NCBI GenBank assembly: GCA_040766745.1
Contig: JAXGPX010000005.1
Span: 62,001 to 126,000 of the forward strand
DNA: 64,000 nt
Source: JAXGPX01 sp040766745
GTDB lineage: Bacteria; Bacillota; Sulfobacillia; Fermentithermobacillales; Fermentithermobacillaceae
Direction: 5' to 3'
Made by a program: the position numbers and the translations under genes. Positions 50,936 to 60,012 of this stretch are shown piece after piece. How positions within the stretch are numbered: the first letter of the stretch is position 1; the number at the start of each line of letters is the position of its first letter. The notes under the pieces were generated by a model. The model ran no database searches. It was not told the origin of the DNA and saw only the letters and a program-made list of their open reading frames with translations.

Positions 50936-53584
50936 TCAAGCCCTATGTTTCAAAGCCGCATGGGCTGCCGCCAGCCTTGCCACAGGCACTCTGTAAGGCG
51001 AACACGATACGTAATCCAGCCCAACCATGTGGAAGAATTCGATTGACGAAGGTTCGCCGCCATGCTCGCCGCAAATCCCCACTACCAGATCAGGCCTCTT
51101 GCCTCTGCCCAAATCGACCGCAGTCCGAACAAGGCTGCCAACACCCTTTCTGTCCAAAACCGCAAATGGGTTATCTGGCAGTATCTTGTCAGCAAGGTAC
51201 TTATGCAAGAACTTCGCCTCGGCGTCGTCTCTTGAGTACCCAAAGGTGGTCTGTGTAAGGTCATTTGTACCAAATGAGAAGAACTGGGCATACTCTGCTA
51301 CTTCATCAGCAGTTAGGGCTGCCCTGGGAATCTCAATCATAGTGCCGATAACCACCGGGAACTCAACGCCCTGTTCCTCACGGACCTGTCTTGCAACTTC
51401 CTCGACTCTCTCTCTGAGAATCGCAAGTTCAACAGCTTCGCCTACAAGAGGAATCATGACCTCGGGCATAACATCGGTGCAGCCTTCCTTAATCAAACGC
51501 GCCGCTGCCTGGAAAATGGCCCTGGCCTGCATTTCGTATATCTCAGGGTATACAATGCCAAGCCTGCAGCCTCTCATGCCGAGCATAGGGTTCATCTCCT
51601 GAAGCCCTCGCGCTTTTCGCAGAAGGTCCTCTACCCTGGAAACCTCAGAAGCAGGAGCGCGAGAAGCTTTCATCTCGGCAAGGGACTTTACAAGATCCTC
51701 TACATTAGGCAAAAACTCGTGAAGGGGCGGGTCGAGAAGGCGTATGGTAACCGGGAAGCCCCTCATGGCTTTCAAAATTCCGTAAAAATCATTCTCCTGC
51801 ATAGGAAGGAGCTCGTCCAGAGCTTCTTTCCTGAGTTCTTCAGTTTCTGCAAGGATCATCTTCTGAACTACAGGCATTCTGTCGTGGCCCATAAACATAT
51901 GCTCAGTACGGCAAAGGCCTATCCCCTCTGCGCCGAACTCACGGGCACGCCTGGCATCCTCAGGGGTGTCTGCATTGGCCTTCACTCCCAGTTTGCGCAT
52001 GTCATCTGCCCAGCCCAGGATTTCCTTGAAAGCCTCTCCCATGGCGGGCTCAACCAGCGGAACCTCGCCCAAGAATATGCTGCCTGTGCCTCCGTCAATA
52101 GAAATAATATCGCCCTCGTTGAGAGCAATATTGCCTGCAACAGCCTTGTTCCCTTCGAGGTCGATCCTGAGAGCTTCGCAGCCGACAACAGCGGGTCTCC
52201 CCATTCCACGGGCTACAATCGCTGCGTGACAGGTCATTCCGCCCCTGGATGTTAGAATACCCTGTGCATACACGATTCCAGGCATGTCGTCAGGGGTAGT
52301 CTCAGGCCTGACCAAAATCACTTTCTCGCCCTTTTCGCCAAGTGACTCGGCTACCTGTGTGTCGAAAATCACCTTTCCGGTTGCGGCACCGGGAGACGCC
52401 GGCAAGCCCTTGGCCAGAACCTCTGTCTTGGCATTGGGGTCAATTCCTCTGTGAAGGAGCCTGGATACTTCCTCAGGTTTGACTCTCTTAACTGCCTCTT
52501 CCTTGGAAATCTTGCCTTCTTTGAACATTGACCTGGCTATCTCCAAAGAAGCCTGTGCAGTCCGTTTCCCGGTCCTTGTCTGAAGTATATAAAGCTTATT
52601 GTGTTCGATTGTGAACTCGATATCCTGCATGTCCCTGTAGTGATTTTCAAGCAAGTCTGCTACTGCCTTTAACTCACCAAACATACCGGGAAGCTCATTG
52701 TCAATTTCAGATATGTGTTCAGGTGTCCTGAGTCCAGCAACTACGTCTTCTCCCTGGGCATTTATTAAGTATTCGCCATAGAGCACGTCTTCGCCTGTAG
52801 ACGGATCCCTGGTAAACATAACCCCGGTGGCAGATTCGGAGCCCATGTTCCCAAAAACCATGGTCTGAATGTTCACAGCAGTCCCAAGGTCGTCCGGAAT
52901 TTTGTTAATCTTTCTGTAGATAATGGCCCGCTGATTGTTCCATGAACTAAACACGGCAGATACGGCCATGAACAACTGATCATACGGATCCGTTGGGAAG
53001 TCGATGCCGGCCTTTTCTTTTACAATGGCCTTGTACGTCTTAACCAGTGACTTCAGGCCTTCTGCCGAAACATCCTGGTCCTGCGTTACACCTTCGGCTT
53101 TCTTCAACTCGGCAAAGGCAGCTTCAAACTCATGATGTGCAATATCAAGAACTACGTTGCCAAACATCTGGATGAACCGTCTGTAACAGTCGTAAGAAAA
53201 ACGAAGATCCTGAGTGGCTTCATAAAGGCCCATGACGCTTCTGTCGTTAAGGCCCAGGTTAAGGATGGTATCCATCATACCGGGCATGCTGATTGGGGCG
53301 CCTGACCGTACCGATACCAAGAGCGGCTTGTGATCCCCGCCAAAACATTTCCCAGTTTCCTCTTCAAGGCCTTTCATGTGCTTTACAATGTCTTCTTCGA
53401 GGGACTCAGGGAGTTTTTGGCCCGATTCATAGTAAATCTTGCATGCTTCTGTTGTGATCGTAAAACCTTGAGGTACAGGCAAACCGATCCTGGTCATCTC
53501 TGCAAGGCCTGCGCCTTTTCCTCCCAGTATTGGCCGCTTGTCTTCGCCGCCCTCCCTGAACCTATATACGAGCTTAGCCGACAC
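50936..53584 (-). CDS. ppdK: Pyruvate, phosphate dikinase
   Basis: 882 aa. The N-terminal ATP-grasp domain begins LGGKGAGLAEMT; the swivelling domain has the catalytic His in GGMTCHAAIVARGMGRP near 455; the C-terminal PEP/pyruvate barrel has GLCRTEHMF and the closing GICGEHGG. It makes ATP or PEP reversibly, using PPi when working toward ATP. GTG start with GAGGAGG upstream, one base after its regulator gene. Its product links with the glycolytic operon and hppA. Confidence 0.96.
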   Translation of the reverse strand: MSAKLVYRFREGGEDKRPILGGKGAGLAEMTRIGLPVPQGFTITTEACKIYYESGQKLPESLEEDIVKHMKGLEEETGKCFGGDHKPLLVSVRSGAPISMPGMMDTILNLGLNDRSVMGLYEATQDLRFSYDCYRRFIQMFGNVVLDIAHHEFEAAFAELKKAEGVTQDQDVSAEGLKSLVKTYKAIVKEKAGIDFPTDPYDQLFMAVSAVFSSWNNQRAIIYRKINKIPDDLGTAVNIQTMVFGNMGSESATGVMFTRDPSTGEDVLYGEYLINAQGEDVVAGLRTPEHISEIDNELPGMFGELKAVADLLENHYRDMQDIEFTIEHNKLYILQTRTGKRTAQASLEIARSMFKEGKISKEEAVKRVKPEEVSRLLHRGIDPNAKTEVLAKGLPASPGAATGKVIFDTQVAESLGEKGEKVILVRPETTPDDMPGIVYAQGILTSRGGMTCHAAIVARGMGRPAVVGCEALRIDLEGNKAVAGNIALNEGDIISIDGGTGSIFLGEVPLVEPAMGEAFKEILGWADDMRKLGVKANADTPEDARRAREFGAEGIGLCRTEHMFMGHDRMPVVQKMILAETEELRKEALDELLPMQENDFYGILKAMRGFPVTIRLLDPPLHEFLPNVEDLVKSLAEMKASRAPASEVSRVEDLLRKARGLQEMNPMLGMRGCRLGIVYPEIYEMQARAIFQAAARLIKEGCTDVMPEVMIPLVGEAVELAILRERVEEVARQVREEQGVEFPVVIGTMIEIPRAALTADEVAEYAQFFSFGTNDLTQTTFGYSRDDAEAKFLHKYLADKILPDNPFAVLDRKGVGSLVRTAVDLGRGKRPDLVVGICGEHGGEPSSIEFFHMVGLDYVSCSPYRVPVARLAAAHAALKHRA

Positions 53585-53585
53585 T

Positions 53586-54401
53586 TTATGTGCTCCTCCT
53601 CTCGATTATCTCCAACACATTAAGGGCTGTCTCTTCAACAGCCTTATCTGTCACGTCTATGATACTACAACCTAGCTGGCGGAAGACCGTCTCTGCATAT
53701 TCCAGTTCCAAAAGTATACGGCCTAGATCAGCATAGGAAGTATTTTCATCAAGGCCCATGGCTTTCAGGCGCTGTCTCCGGACTTTCGCCAGTTTTTCAG
53801 GGCTCAAAGTAAGCCCAACAACCTTTTCTCTGGGAATCCTGAACAGTTCAGACGGTGGGGGAAGTTCAGGGACCAAAGGAACGTTTGCTGCCTTGTAAAC
53901 CCTCTGTGCCAGGTACAAGCTCACCGGAGTTTTGGAAGTCCTTGAAACCCCTATGAGGACTACATCAGCAAAGGGCAAGGACAGTAGATCTTTACCGTCG
54001 TCACACTTTACAGCAAATTCAACGGCTTCAACCCGCTTGAAATACTCTGCATCAAGGCGGTGCATTAGCCCTGGTTCGAACTTCGGTTCCGACGGGCTGA
54101 CAGTGGCAAGTGCTTCCATCATGGGCCCAAGGACATCCACTGAGGCAATTCCTGTCATGGCAGCCTGGCTTCTTGCGTACTCTCTTAGTTCAGGCTTGAC
54201 CAGGGTATATACCAGGATAGCCCTCTTGTCGCTTGCTTCTTTGAGAGCCCTGTCAATAGCCTCTTTGGATTGGACGTACCCGAATTTGCGGATATCCACT
54301 CCGCCGGCGTTGAACTGAGCAGCCGCCGCCCTTACAACCAATTCAGCCGTCTCACCCAACGAATCAGACAATACAAATACTGCCGGTTTTTCCCCTTTCA
54401 C
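53586..54401 (-). CDS. ppsR: PPDK regulatory protein (kinase/pyrophosphorylase, DUF299)
   Basis: 271 aa. VLSDSLGETAELVVRAAAAQF at the N-terminus and the P-loop-like IGVSRTSKTPVSLYLA near 151 are typical of the bifunctional enzyme that inactivates PPDK by ADP-dependent phosphorylation and reactivates it by phosphorolysis. Direct coupling to ppdK supports this. Confidence 0.94.
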   Translation of the reverse strand: MKGEKPAVFVLSDSLGETAELVVRAAAAQFNAGGVDIRKFGYVQSKEAIDRALKEASDKRAILVYTLVKPELREYARSQAAMTGIASVDVLGPMMEALATVSPSEPKFEPGLMHRLDAEYFKRVEAVEFAVKCDDGKDLLSLPFADVVLIGVSRTSKTPVSLYLAQRVYKAANVPLVPELPPPSELFRIPREKVVGLTLSPEKLAKVRRQRLKAMGLDENTSYADLGRILLELEYAETVFRQLGCSIIDVTDKAVEETALNVLEIIERRST

Positions 54402-54454
54402 CCCATTACCCCTCCTAAGCTCCAGGAACCGGAATCCAACCCATTCACCGGCTC

Positions 54455-56557
54455 CTAAATCTTGCCGACCAGCGGCAACACATAAGAGAAATCAGCAAAC
54501 CGTGTGAACATATCAGATACAAGGCCAAGAAGCCTCAGGCGGTTTTGCTTGAGTTCTTCATCTTTGGCCATGATCAACACCTTATCCAGGCAGTTATCTA
54601 TTGGAACCCTCAAAGACGAAAGTTCATCTAGGTACCTGGCATACTCTTTGCCCTGGAAAAGGCTTTCCATCTCATCTTTCAGTTGATTTACCAAATGATA
54701 GAGTTCCTTTTCAGGGTCATCAATCAGTAATTCAGGAATAACGTCTCTGCTGGCGGCTGTCTTTCCAAGTACATAGGTCCTTCTCCAGCCGGTCACTACA
54801 TTAGTAAGGGCGCCGGATACCGGCAATGCTGCAAGGGCTTCTACCATAAGAGGCAGCCTGGATATTCGATTTTCTCTTCCGGCCAGGACGCCCCTTATCA
54901 TCTCAATTGGAAACCCTCGTTCTGACAGAATCACTTCCACCCTGAAAAGCACAAATTGCTTAAGCCGGGCGACAACAGACTCTTCATCGTCAATCTTCTT
55001 CTTTTCTACAGCCTGCATGCCAAGGCCCACTGTGAACCTTAGAAGTTCATCAAGGTCAAAGTCATAGCCATGAGTAAGGATAATATTGGCCACTCCTGAA
55101 GCGGCCCTCCTAAGTCCCATTGGGTCCTGGGAACCTGAAACTTCAATCCCCAGAGAAAATGCCACAGACAGGGTATCAAGTTTATCTGCAAGGGCAATCA
55201 CGCTGCTTACACCCTTATCCGGAAGCCTGTCTCCTGCACCTCTGGGAAGATAATGCTGGGAAATGCCTTTGGCCACTTCTTCAGCAGCCCCATTGGCTCT
55301 GGCATAATGCCCTCCCATTACCCCCTCAAGCTCAGGGAGCTCCCTTACCAGGGAAGTAACCAAATCACATTTAGAAAGGCGGGCAGCTTCCAGGGCAAGT
55401 TCCATCTCATTCTCTGAGAACCCCAGGCTGCGTCCTAGATAGGCAGTGATATCAGTAAGCCTTTTTGTCTTTTCGTGCAAAGTGCCTGCACCGCGCAGGA
55501 AATACACGCCCTTGAGTTCTGGAAGCCTTGCCTCGAGGGGTGTTTTTCGATCTTGAGAGTAGAAGAATGATGCATCCTCTAGACGAGCCTTGAGCACCCA
55601 TTCATTACCCTTTCTGACATTGTCCATACCCAGGCTCGGGCTGCCGTCCCTGACTCCAATGAACCCTGGGAGCACATTGCCGCAGCCGTCAAAAATCGGG
55701 AAATACCTCTGGTGGTGCCTCATGACCGTTACAAGCACTTCCTCGGGGAGGTTAAGATACTCCTGGCTGAAGCTGCCTCTGAATGGCGCAGGGTTTTCGC
55801 ACAGGCATGTTACTTCATCTAGCAGGGCTTCGTCCTCAAAAGGTTTCCCGGAAATCTCCCGGGAAAGCGCCCTGGCGCCTTTAATGATGACCTCCCGGCG
55901 CCGGCTTTCATCGACTATCACTCCGGCTTCCTCGATAACCTGAAAATATTGAGAAGCCGATGGAATCTGTACTGTCTCGAGGTGCAAAGTTCTATGCCCA
56001 AAACTAACCTGTCCCGACTTGACCCCTGCAATTTCAAGTGAAATCACCCGGTCGCCAAAGAGGCACGTAACCCAGCGAATGGGCCGGTACCAGCGCCAAT
56101 TTTCCTCACCCCACCTGAGAGGGTGTGGGCAATCCATGCCCAGGACCATTGGGGGCAAAACCTCAGGCAAAATCTGGTCAATACTTCTGCCAGGTTCATG
56201 CTTGAAACCGTATACGTACTCGCCTCCGTTTTCTTTCTCCACGATTGCCTCTGACGGGTCTATGCCAAGAGACCGGCAGAAACCCTGAAGTGCCTTTGTA
56301 GGATTTCCTCCACTGTCAAAGGCAACTTTCTTAGAGGGGCCCCTGACCTTTGTGGTAGCATCCAGGCTTTTTGCGGCAAGGCCTGTTACGTATACCGCTA
56401 ACCTCCTGGGAGTACCGTAGGATTGAATATCCTCAAAAGTTAACCTGGAGCCTTCTAAGGCCTTTTTGGTCCGGGCCTTGATGTCGTAGATGGCCGATAG
56501 CAGATAACGTGCAGGAATCTCGTCTGAACCGATTTCTAACAGCAAATCCTTAGTCAT
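54455..56557 (-). CDS. glyS: Glycyl-tRNA synthetase beta subunit
   Basis: 700 aa. LLLEIGSDEIPARYL at the N-terminus is diagnostic, followed by FGHRTLH, MRHHQRYFPIFD and an HD-like and anticodon-binding C-terminal part. It overlaps the alpha subunit gene by four bases (ATGA). The two form the alpha2-beta2 enzyme. Confidence 0.96.
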   Translation of the reverse strand: MTKDLLLEIGSDEIPARYLLSAIYDIKARTKKALEGSRLTFEDIQSYGTPRRLAVYVTGLAAKSLDATTKVRGPSKKVAFDSGGNPTKALQGFCRSLGIDPSEAIVEKENGGEYVYGFKHEPGRSIDQILPEVLPPMVLGMDCPHPLRWGEENWRWYRPIRWVTCLFGDRVISLEIAGVKSGQVSFGHRTLHLETVQIPSASQYFQVIEEAGVIVDESRRREVIIKGARALSREISGKPFEDEALLDEVTCLCENPAPFRGSFSQEYLNLPEEVLVTVMRHHQRYFPIFDGCGNVLPGFIGVRDGSPSLGMDNVRKGNEWVLKARLEDASFFYSQDRKTPLEARLPELKGVYFLRGAGTLHEKTKRLTDITAYLGRSLGFSENEMELALEAARLSKCDLVTSLVRELPELEGVMGGHYARANGAAEEVAKGISQHYLPRGAGDRLPDKGVSSVIALADKLDTLSVAFSLGIEVSGSQDPMGLRRAASGVANIILTHGYDFDLDELLRFTVGLGMQAVEKKKIDDEESVVARLKQFVLFRVEVILSERGFPIEMIRGVLAGRENRISRLPLMVEALAALPVSGALTNVVTGWRRTYVLGKTAASRDVIPELLIDDPEKELYHLVNQLKDEMESLFQGKEYARYLDELSSLRVPIDNCLDKVLIMAKDEELKQNRLRLLGLVSDMFTRFADFSYVLPLVGKI

Positions 56558-57420
56558 TGTTTGTCAAACCCCCGAAGAGCCGCGTACTTGTGGGCACACT
56601 GGCGCGTTAGATTGCGTATCCTGCCGATATAGTTCTGCCGCCCAGAAACAGAGAGTGCCCCACGGGCATCTAGCAGGTTGAAAATGTGGGAGCACTTAAG
56701 TGCATAATCGTAAGCCGGCATTACCAGGCCGTTTGACAAAATCTTCCGGGTTTCTTCTTCGTAGCTGGCAAACTGCTGCCTGAGTAATTCAACGTCTGCA
56801 AGTTCAAAGCCGTATACGGAACCTTGCTTCTCTTGGTCGAGAAAGACCTGGCCATATGTGAGTCCGGGAGATACTTTCATATCCCATACGTTGTCAAGAT
56901 TCTGAATGTACGCTGTAAGCCGCTCTAAGCCATAAGTTATCTCTGCGGCAATGGGCTTGATTTCAAGTCCGCCCATCTCCTGAAAATACGTAAACTGGGT
57001 TATCTCCATACCATCAAGCCACACTTCCCAACCTAATCCTGCTGCGCCAAGGGTAGGGGATTCCCAGTTGTCTTCAACAAATCTTATATCATGATCTTCC
57101 CGTTTTATCCCTAAACGCTCAAGGGAATTAATGTAAATATCCATTATCCTGTCAGGCGGGGGTTTAAGTATGACTTGAAACTGAAAGTAGTAGCCCATTC
57201 TGTTAGGGTTGTCCCCGTAACGGGCGTCCTGAGGCCTTCTGCATGGTTCTACATAAGCCATGTTCCAGGGTTCAGGGCCAAGCACCCTGAAGAAAGTCAA
57301 AGGGTTCATGGTTCCGGCGCCTTTTTCTATGTCGTAAGGCTGTCCTATGTAGCAATCCTGTTCAGACCAAAAGTCCTGCAGGGCCTTTATGACATCTTGA
57401 AAATAAAGAAAGCTGCCCAC
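56554..57420 (-). CDS. glyQ: Glycyl-tRNA synthetase alpha subunit
   Basis: 288 aa. FWSEQDCYIGQPYDIEKGAGT and PCRRPQDARYGDNPNR near the N-terminus, FVEDNWESPTLGAAGLGWEVW and ITYGLERL are class II catalytic motifs. No T-box leader is visible in the 62-bp gap before it. Confidence 0.96.
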   Translation of the reverse strand: MGSFLYFQDVIKALQDFWSEQDCYIGQPYDIEKGAGTMNPLTFFRVLGPEPWNMAYVEPCRRPQDARYGDNPNRMGYYFQFQVILKPPPDRIMDIYINSLERLGIKREDHDIRFVEDNWESPTLGAAGLGWEVWLDGMEITQFTYFQEMGGLEIKPIAAEITYGLERLTAYIQNLDNVWDMKVSPGLTYGQVFLDQEKQGSVYGFELADVELLRQQFASYEEETRKILSNGLVMPAYDYALKCSHIFNLLDARGALSVSGRQNYIGRIRNLTRQCAHKYAALRGFDKQ

Positions 57421-57482
57421 GGTAAAGCTCCTTCCCTCTCGTCTGCTTAGTCGCAGACTTGCACATTTACACGCCGGCCTAA

Positions 57483-57878
57483 TTACTCGTTTACATTACC
57501 GAAGCCACATTGAGCCGCCGGCCGCTCTATCTCTACTGTCCAGGTGCTAACCAAAAGCGCCATGGTACTCAGCAAAGCCATCCAAGGCGCAAGAACTGTG
57601 GCCACAACACCTATTGTAACAGGAATATCGGCGACTACATAATCTCCTCTTTTTACAATTATCCTGGAAGCATTTCCCCTGCGTATTATCTCTGAAATGC
57701 TGCGAATAAGGTCCGGGCCCCGAACCTGGATAATCTCCCGCTTTGCCGATGTTTGCTCAAGTTTTACAAGGGCTTCTACCACATCGCCCGAGGCCTCATC
57801 AAGTGCTTCTTTGGCCTTTTCATACGTGACTCTGGTTCTTTTCCGGATTTCATCTATTTTGTACAGCGTATCGTCCAC
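57483..57878 (-). CDS. DUF4342 protein
   Basis: 131 aa. The N-terminal 45 residues form a UBA/NAC-like three-helix unit (IRKRTRVTYEKAKEALDEASGDVVEALVKLE). A DUF4342 part with one hydrophobic segment (about 88-112) follows. The family is common upstream of glyQS in Clostridia; its function is unknown. Confidence 0.8.
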   Translation of the reverse strand: MDDTLYKIDEIRKRTRVTYEKAKEALDEASGDVVEALVKLEQTSAKREIIQVRGPDLIRSISEIIRRGNASRIIVKRGDYVVADIPVTIGVVATVLAPWMALLSTMALLVSTWTVEIERPAAQCGFGNVNE

Positions 57879-57964
57879 TATCTATCCACTCCCTCGCTAA
57901 GTTTAAGGTCAGGACTTCTCTGAACCTCGCAAAGCCCCATCAGCTCTCTAGGATCCGGGGCCCT

Positions 57965-58840
57965 CTACTTCTCATCTTCTATACTTTCCACCAAATTGGC
58001 TGATTTAAGACGTTTTTCAAGTACAAACGAGACGTATTTTCGCGAAACAGCAGTTATCTCTCTTCTGACCTGGCCCCAGGCACTTATGTTAGGGCATTTG
58101 GCCCTTGCCGGAAATTCAGATGATGTAATCTCGTCTGCAAGGATTTCCAGAGTTCTGAGAGAACCAGGCGATATGCTGATGATTTCTCCGTATGATCGCA
58201 CCTGACTTTCAGACGCAAACCCACTTGATGAGGTTCCGCCTGTGATGCCTGGAGACAATGATTGAGACACTGATTGAGACAGTGTTTGTGACACTGCTTC
58301 TCCAATACAGTCTGAGCAAATGGCTCCACCGTCTCTCAGTGAGAAATATACAGGTGGTTCAGGATGCCCCTTACCGCAAGAGGTACAGTAGGAAAACGAT
58401 GGCGCAAACCCTGCCATAGATAAGATTCCCAGTTCAGCCCATCTAACAACAACCCACGGGTCGTCTTTTCGCTCTAAGCAGCTAAGGACTATCAAGAGGA
58501 AATCAAACTGGTTTTGATCCTTTGCTCTTTCGGGAAGGACTGAGATGAGGAGTTCCGCTATGTAGCGGGCATAAACCATCTTGTCATAATCTTCCATGAT
58601 TCCGGGATAGGCATGTTGAACCGAGGCCTGTGTCACTCTGTCGAAAGTGCGGCCTCTGAAAAGCTGAAAAATCGAATAGGTGAAGGGTTGGGTTAGGCCT
58701 CTAAGTTTGCTCTGTGGACGGCCGGCTCCCTTCACAACTGCTCTGACCAGTCCTTCTTGCCTGGTGAATATTATGGCCAGCTTGTCGTTTTCTCCCAGGT
58801 CGTTCTGGTCCAAGACAATTCCTTCTGATTGATAGAGCAA
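57965..58840 (-). CDS. recO: DNA repair protein RecO
   Basis: 291 aa from TTG 58838-58840 (GGAGG upstream). The OB fold covers about 1-80 (EGIVLDQNDLGENDKLAIIFT, then GLTQPFTYSIFQLFRG). Zinc-finger Cys are in YCTSCGKGHP and AICSDCIG. Directly after the finger is a low-complexity Ser/Gln insert (about 198-222) not usual in RecO. It promotes RecA loading with RecR. Confidence 0.9.
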   Translation of the reverse strand: MLYQSEGIVLDQNDLGENDKLAIIFTRQEGLVRAVVKGAGRPQSKLRGLTQPFTYSIFQLFRGRTFDRVTQASVQHAYPGIMEDYDKMVYARYIAELLISVLPERAKDQNQFDFLLIVLSCLERKDDPWVVVRWAELGILSMAGFAPSFSYCTSCGKGHPEPPVYFSLRDGGAICSDCIGEAVSQTLSQSVSQSLSPGITGGTSSSGFASESQVRSYGEIISISPGSLRTLEILADEITSSEFPARAKCPNISAWGQVRREITAVSRKYVSFVLEKRLKSANLVESIEDEK

Positions 58841-59005
58841 ACCACTTTTCCTCCCGAATTATTTAATGTATATCTTGATGTTTTGTATCAAATAGTGAGC
58901 GAGCGATCGTGTCATGCTGTCTGTCCCTGTATAAGGCCTGGGTTGCCCCTACATTGCCCATTATCTCATCTATATGTTACGCCCGGTGTCTCCGGTGTCG
59001 TAGGA

Positions 59006-59036
59006 GTGAAAAATTAGGACCGTCCCCGTTTTTCAC
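59006..59036. repeat. GGGGACGG palindromic element between dgkA and recO
   Basis: Perfect 8-bp arms GTGAAAAA/TTTTTCAC (59006-59013, 59029-59036); on the minus strand the loop holds CGGGGACGGTCC. It lies 14 bases past the dgkA stop and could double as a terminator. It is related to elements at 28985-29081 and 40881-40990. Confidence 0.7.
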
Positions 59037-59049
59037 TTTTCCTCCCGGA

Positions 59050-59577
59050 TTACAGTCCCCGATTTCCGTCTTTAATCATACCCCATAGTGAGGGCAAGAC
59101 GAAAACGAGTATCTGAACAAGCAGGTAGGGCCACCGGTACCTGGCAAAATCGTGGAGAACTCCAGGAAAGTTGCCTAGGGCCGGGTAGAAAGCGATTAAC
59201 CCGATAATCACAGAAAAGGCGGCAGTCAGAAGCACTCCTGCGGCAGCTACATCTTTAATCATTTTGGCTACCAGGTTGTACTCAGGTTCTATAAGGTCTA
59301 CAAGGGATTCAGTAAGGGTATTGAGTATTTCTGCAGATAGTACGCCTAAGATGGCCAGTGTCACCATGAGAAACTCGATTCTGTCCAGGCCAAGTATTAT
59401 GCAAGCGGAAAGTACCAGGGAGGCTATGAAGATGTGGATCCTCATGTTTCTCTGGGTATGGTAAATATAGCTGAGTCCGTCCCATGCATGAAGAAAACTC
59501 TCTGCAAGAGAAAGGGCTCGGAAATCCCTTTCCCTTATGTGTTGAGGGCTTTTAGGATTGCGTCTTGATGTGCCCAC
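59050..59577 (-). CDS. dgkA: Diacylglycerol/undecaprenol kinase (DgkA family)
   Basis: 175 aa. Trimeric DgkA-type helices with AWDGLSYIYHTQRNMRIH and the active-site motif ILNTLTESLVDLI near 85-98. It is longer than usual: an extra C-terminal segment of about 30 residues with one more helix (WPYLLVQILVFVLPSLWG). The GTG 59577 start overlaps ybeY; a later start near residue 24 is possible. It recycles lipid carriers. Confidence 0.88.
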   Translation of the reverse strand: MGTSRRNPKSPQHIRERDFRALSLAESFLHAWDGLSYIYHTQRNMRIHIFIASLVLSACIILGLDRIEFLMVTLAILGVLSAEILNTLTESLVDLIEPEYNLVAKMIKDVAAAGVLLTAAFSVIIGLIAFYPALGNFPGVLHDFARYRWPYLLVQILVFVLPSLWGMIKDGNRGL

Positions 59578-60011
59578 ATAACCGCCTCTTTTTGAGGTTC
59601 ATCATGGTCGTAGCCTAAAAGGTGCAAAGTCCCATGGACCAAGAGAAGGGCAAGTTCCTCGCGCAAAGTCTTTCCATGGGCATCGGCCTGCCTGGAAGCA
59701 GTATCCAGGGATATGACAATATCGCCTAGTATGTCGGGGAGTCCGGGGATGCTTACTTCTTCGATATCACCGTCAAATTCCATCATTGGAAACGACAGCA
59801 CATCGGTAGGGCCATCTTCATCCCGGTATTGCTTGTTAAGATCAGCTATGAAGTCATCGCCTGTGAAAAGAACCGAAACCTCACTGTTCTGTGTATCGCG
59901 GCCTTGTTTTTCCAGTGCGAACCTAACGACTTCTCTGGCTGTGGAGACCAGGAATTCCCTTTGGCTGTTACTGATTTCAGATTCAAGGATCACATCGATT
60001 TCAATTCCCAC
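59535..60011 (-). CDS. ybeY: Endoribonuclease YbeY
   Basis: 158 aa from GTG 60009-60011, with GGAGGT upstream, one base after the stop of pgpH; longer readings lie inside that gene. The zinc motif HGTLHLLGYDH (His-x3-His-x5-His) near 124 is complete. It acts in 16S rRNA maturation and ribosome quality control. Confidence 0.94.
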   Translation of the reverse strand: MGIEIDVILESEISNSQREFLVSTAREVVRFALEKQGRDTQNSEVSVLFTGDDFIADLNKQYRDEDGPTDVLSFPMMEFDGDIEEVSIPGLPDILGDIVISLDTASRQADAHGKTLREELALLLVHGTLHLLGYDHDEPQKEAVMWAHQDAILKALNT

Positions 60012-60012
60012 G

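Noticed and set aside
57421..57482. T-box leader expected before glyQS
   Set aside because: The gap to the upstream gene is only 62 bp and lacks the T-box sequence, so none is present directly upstream.
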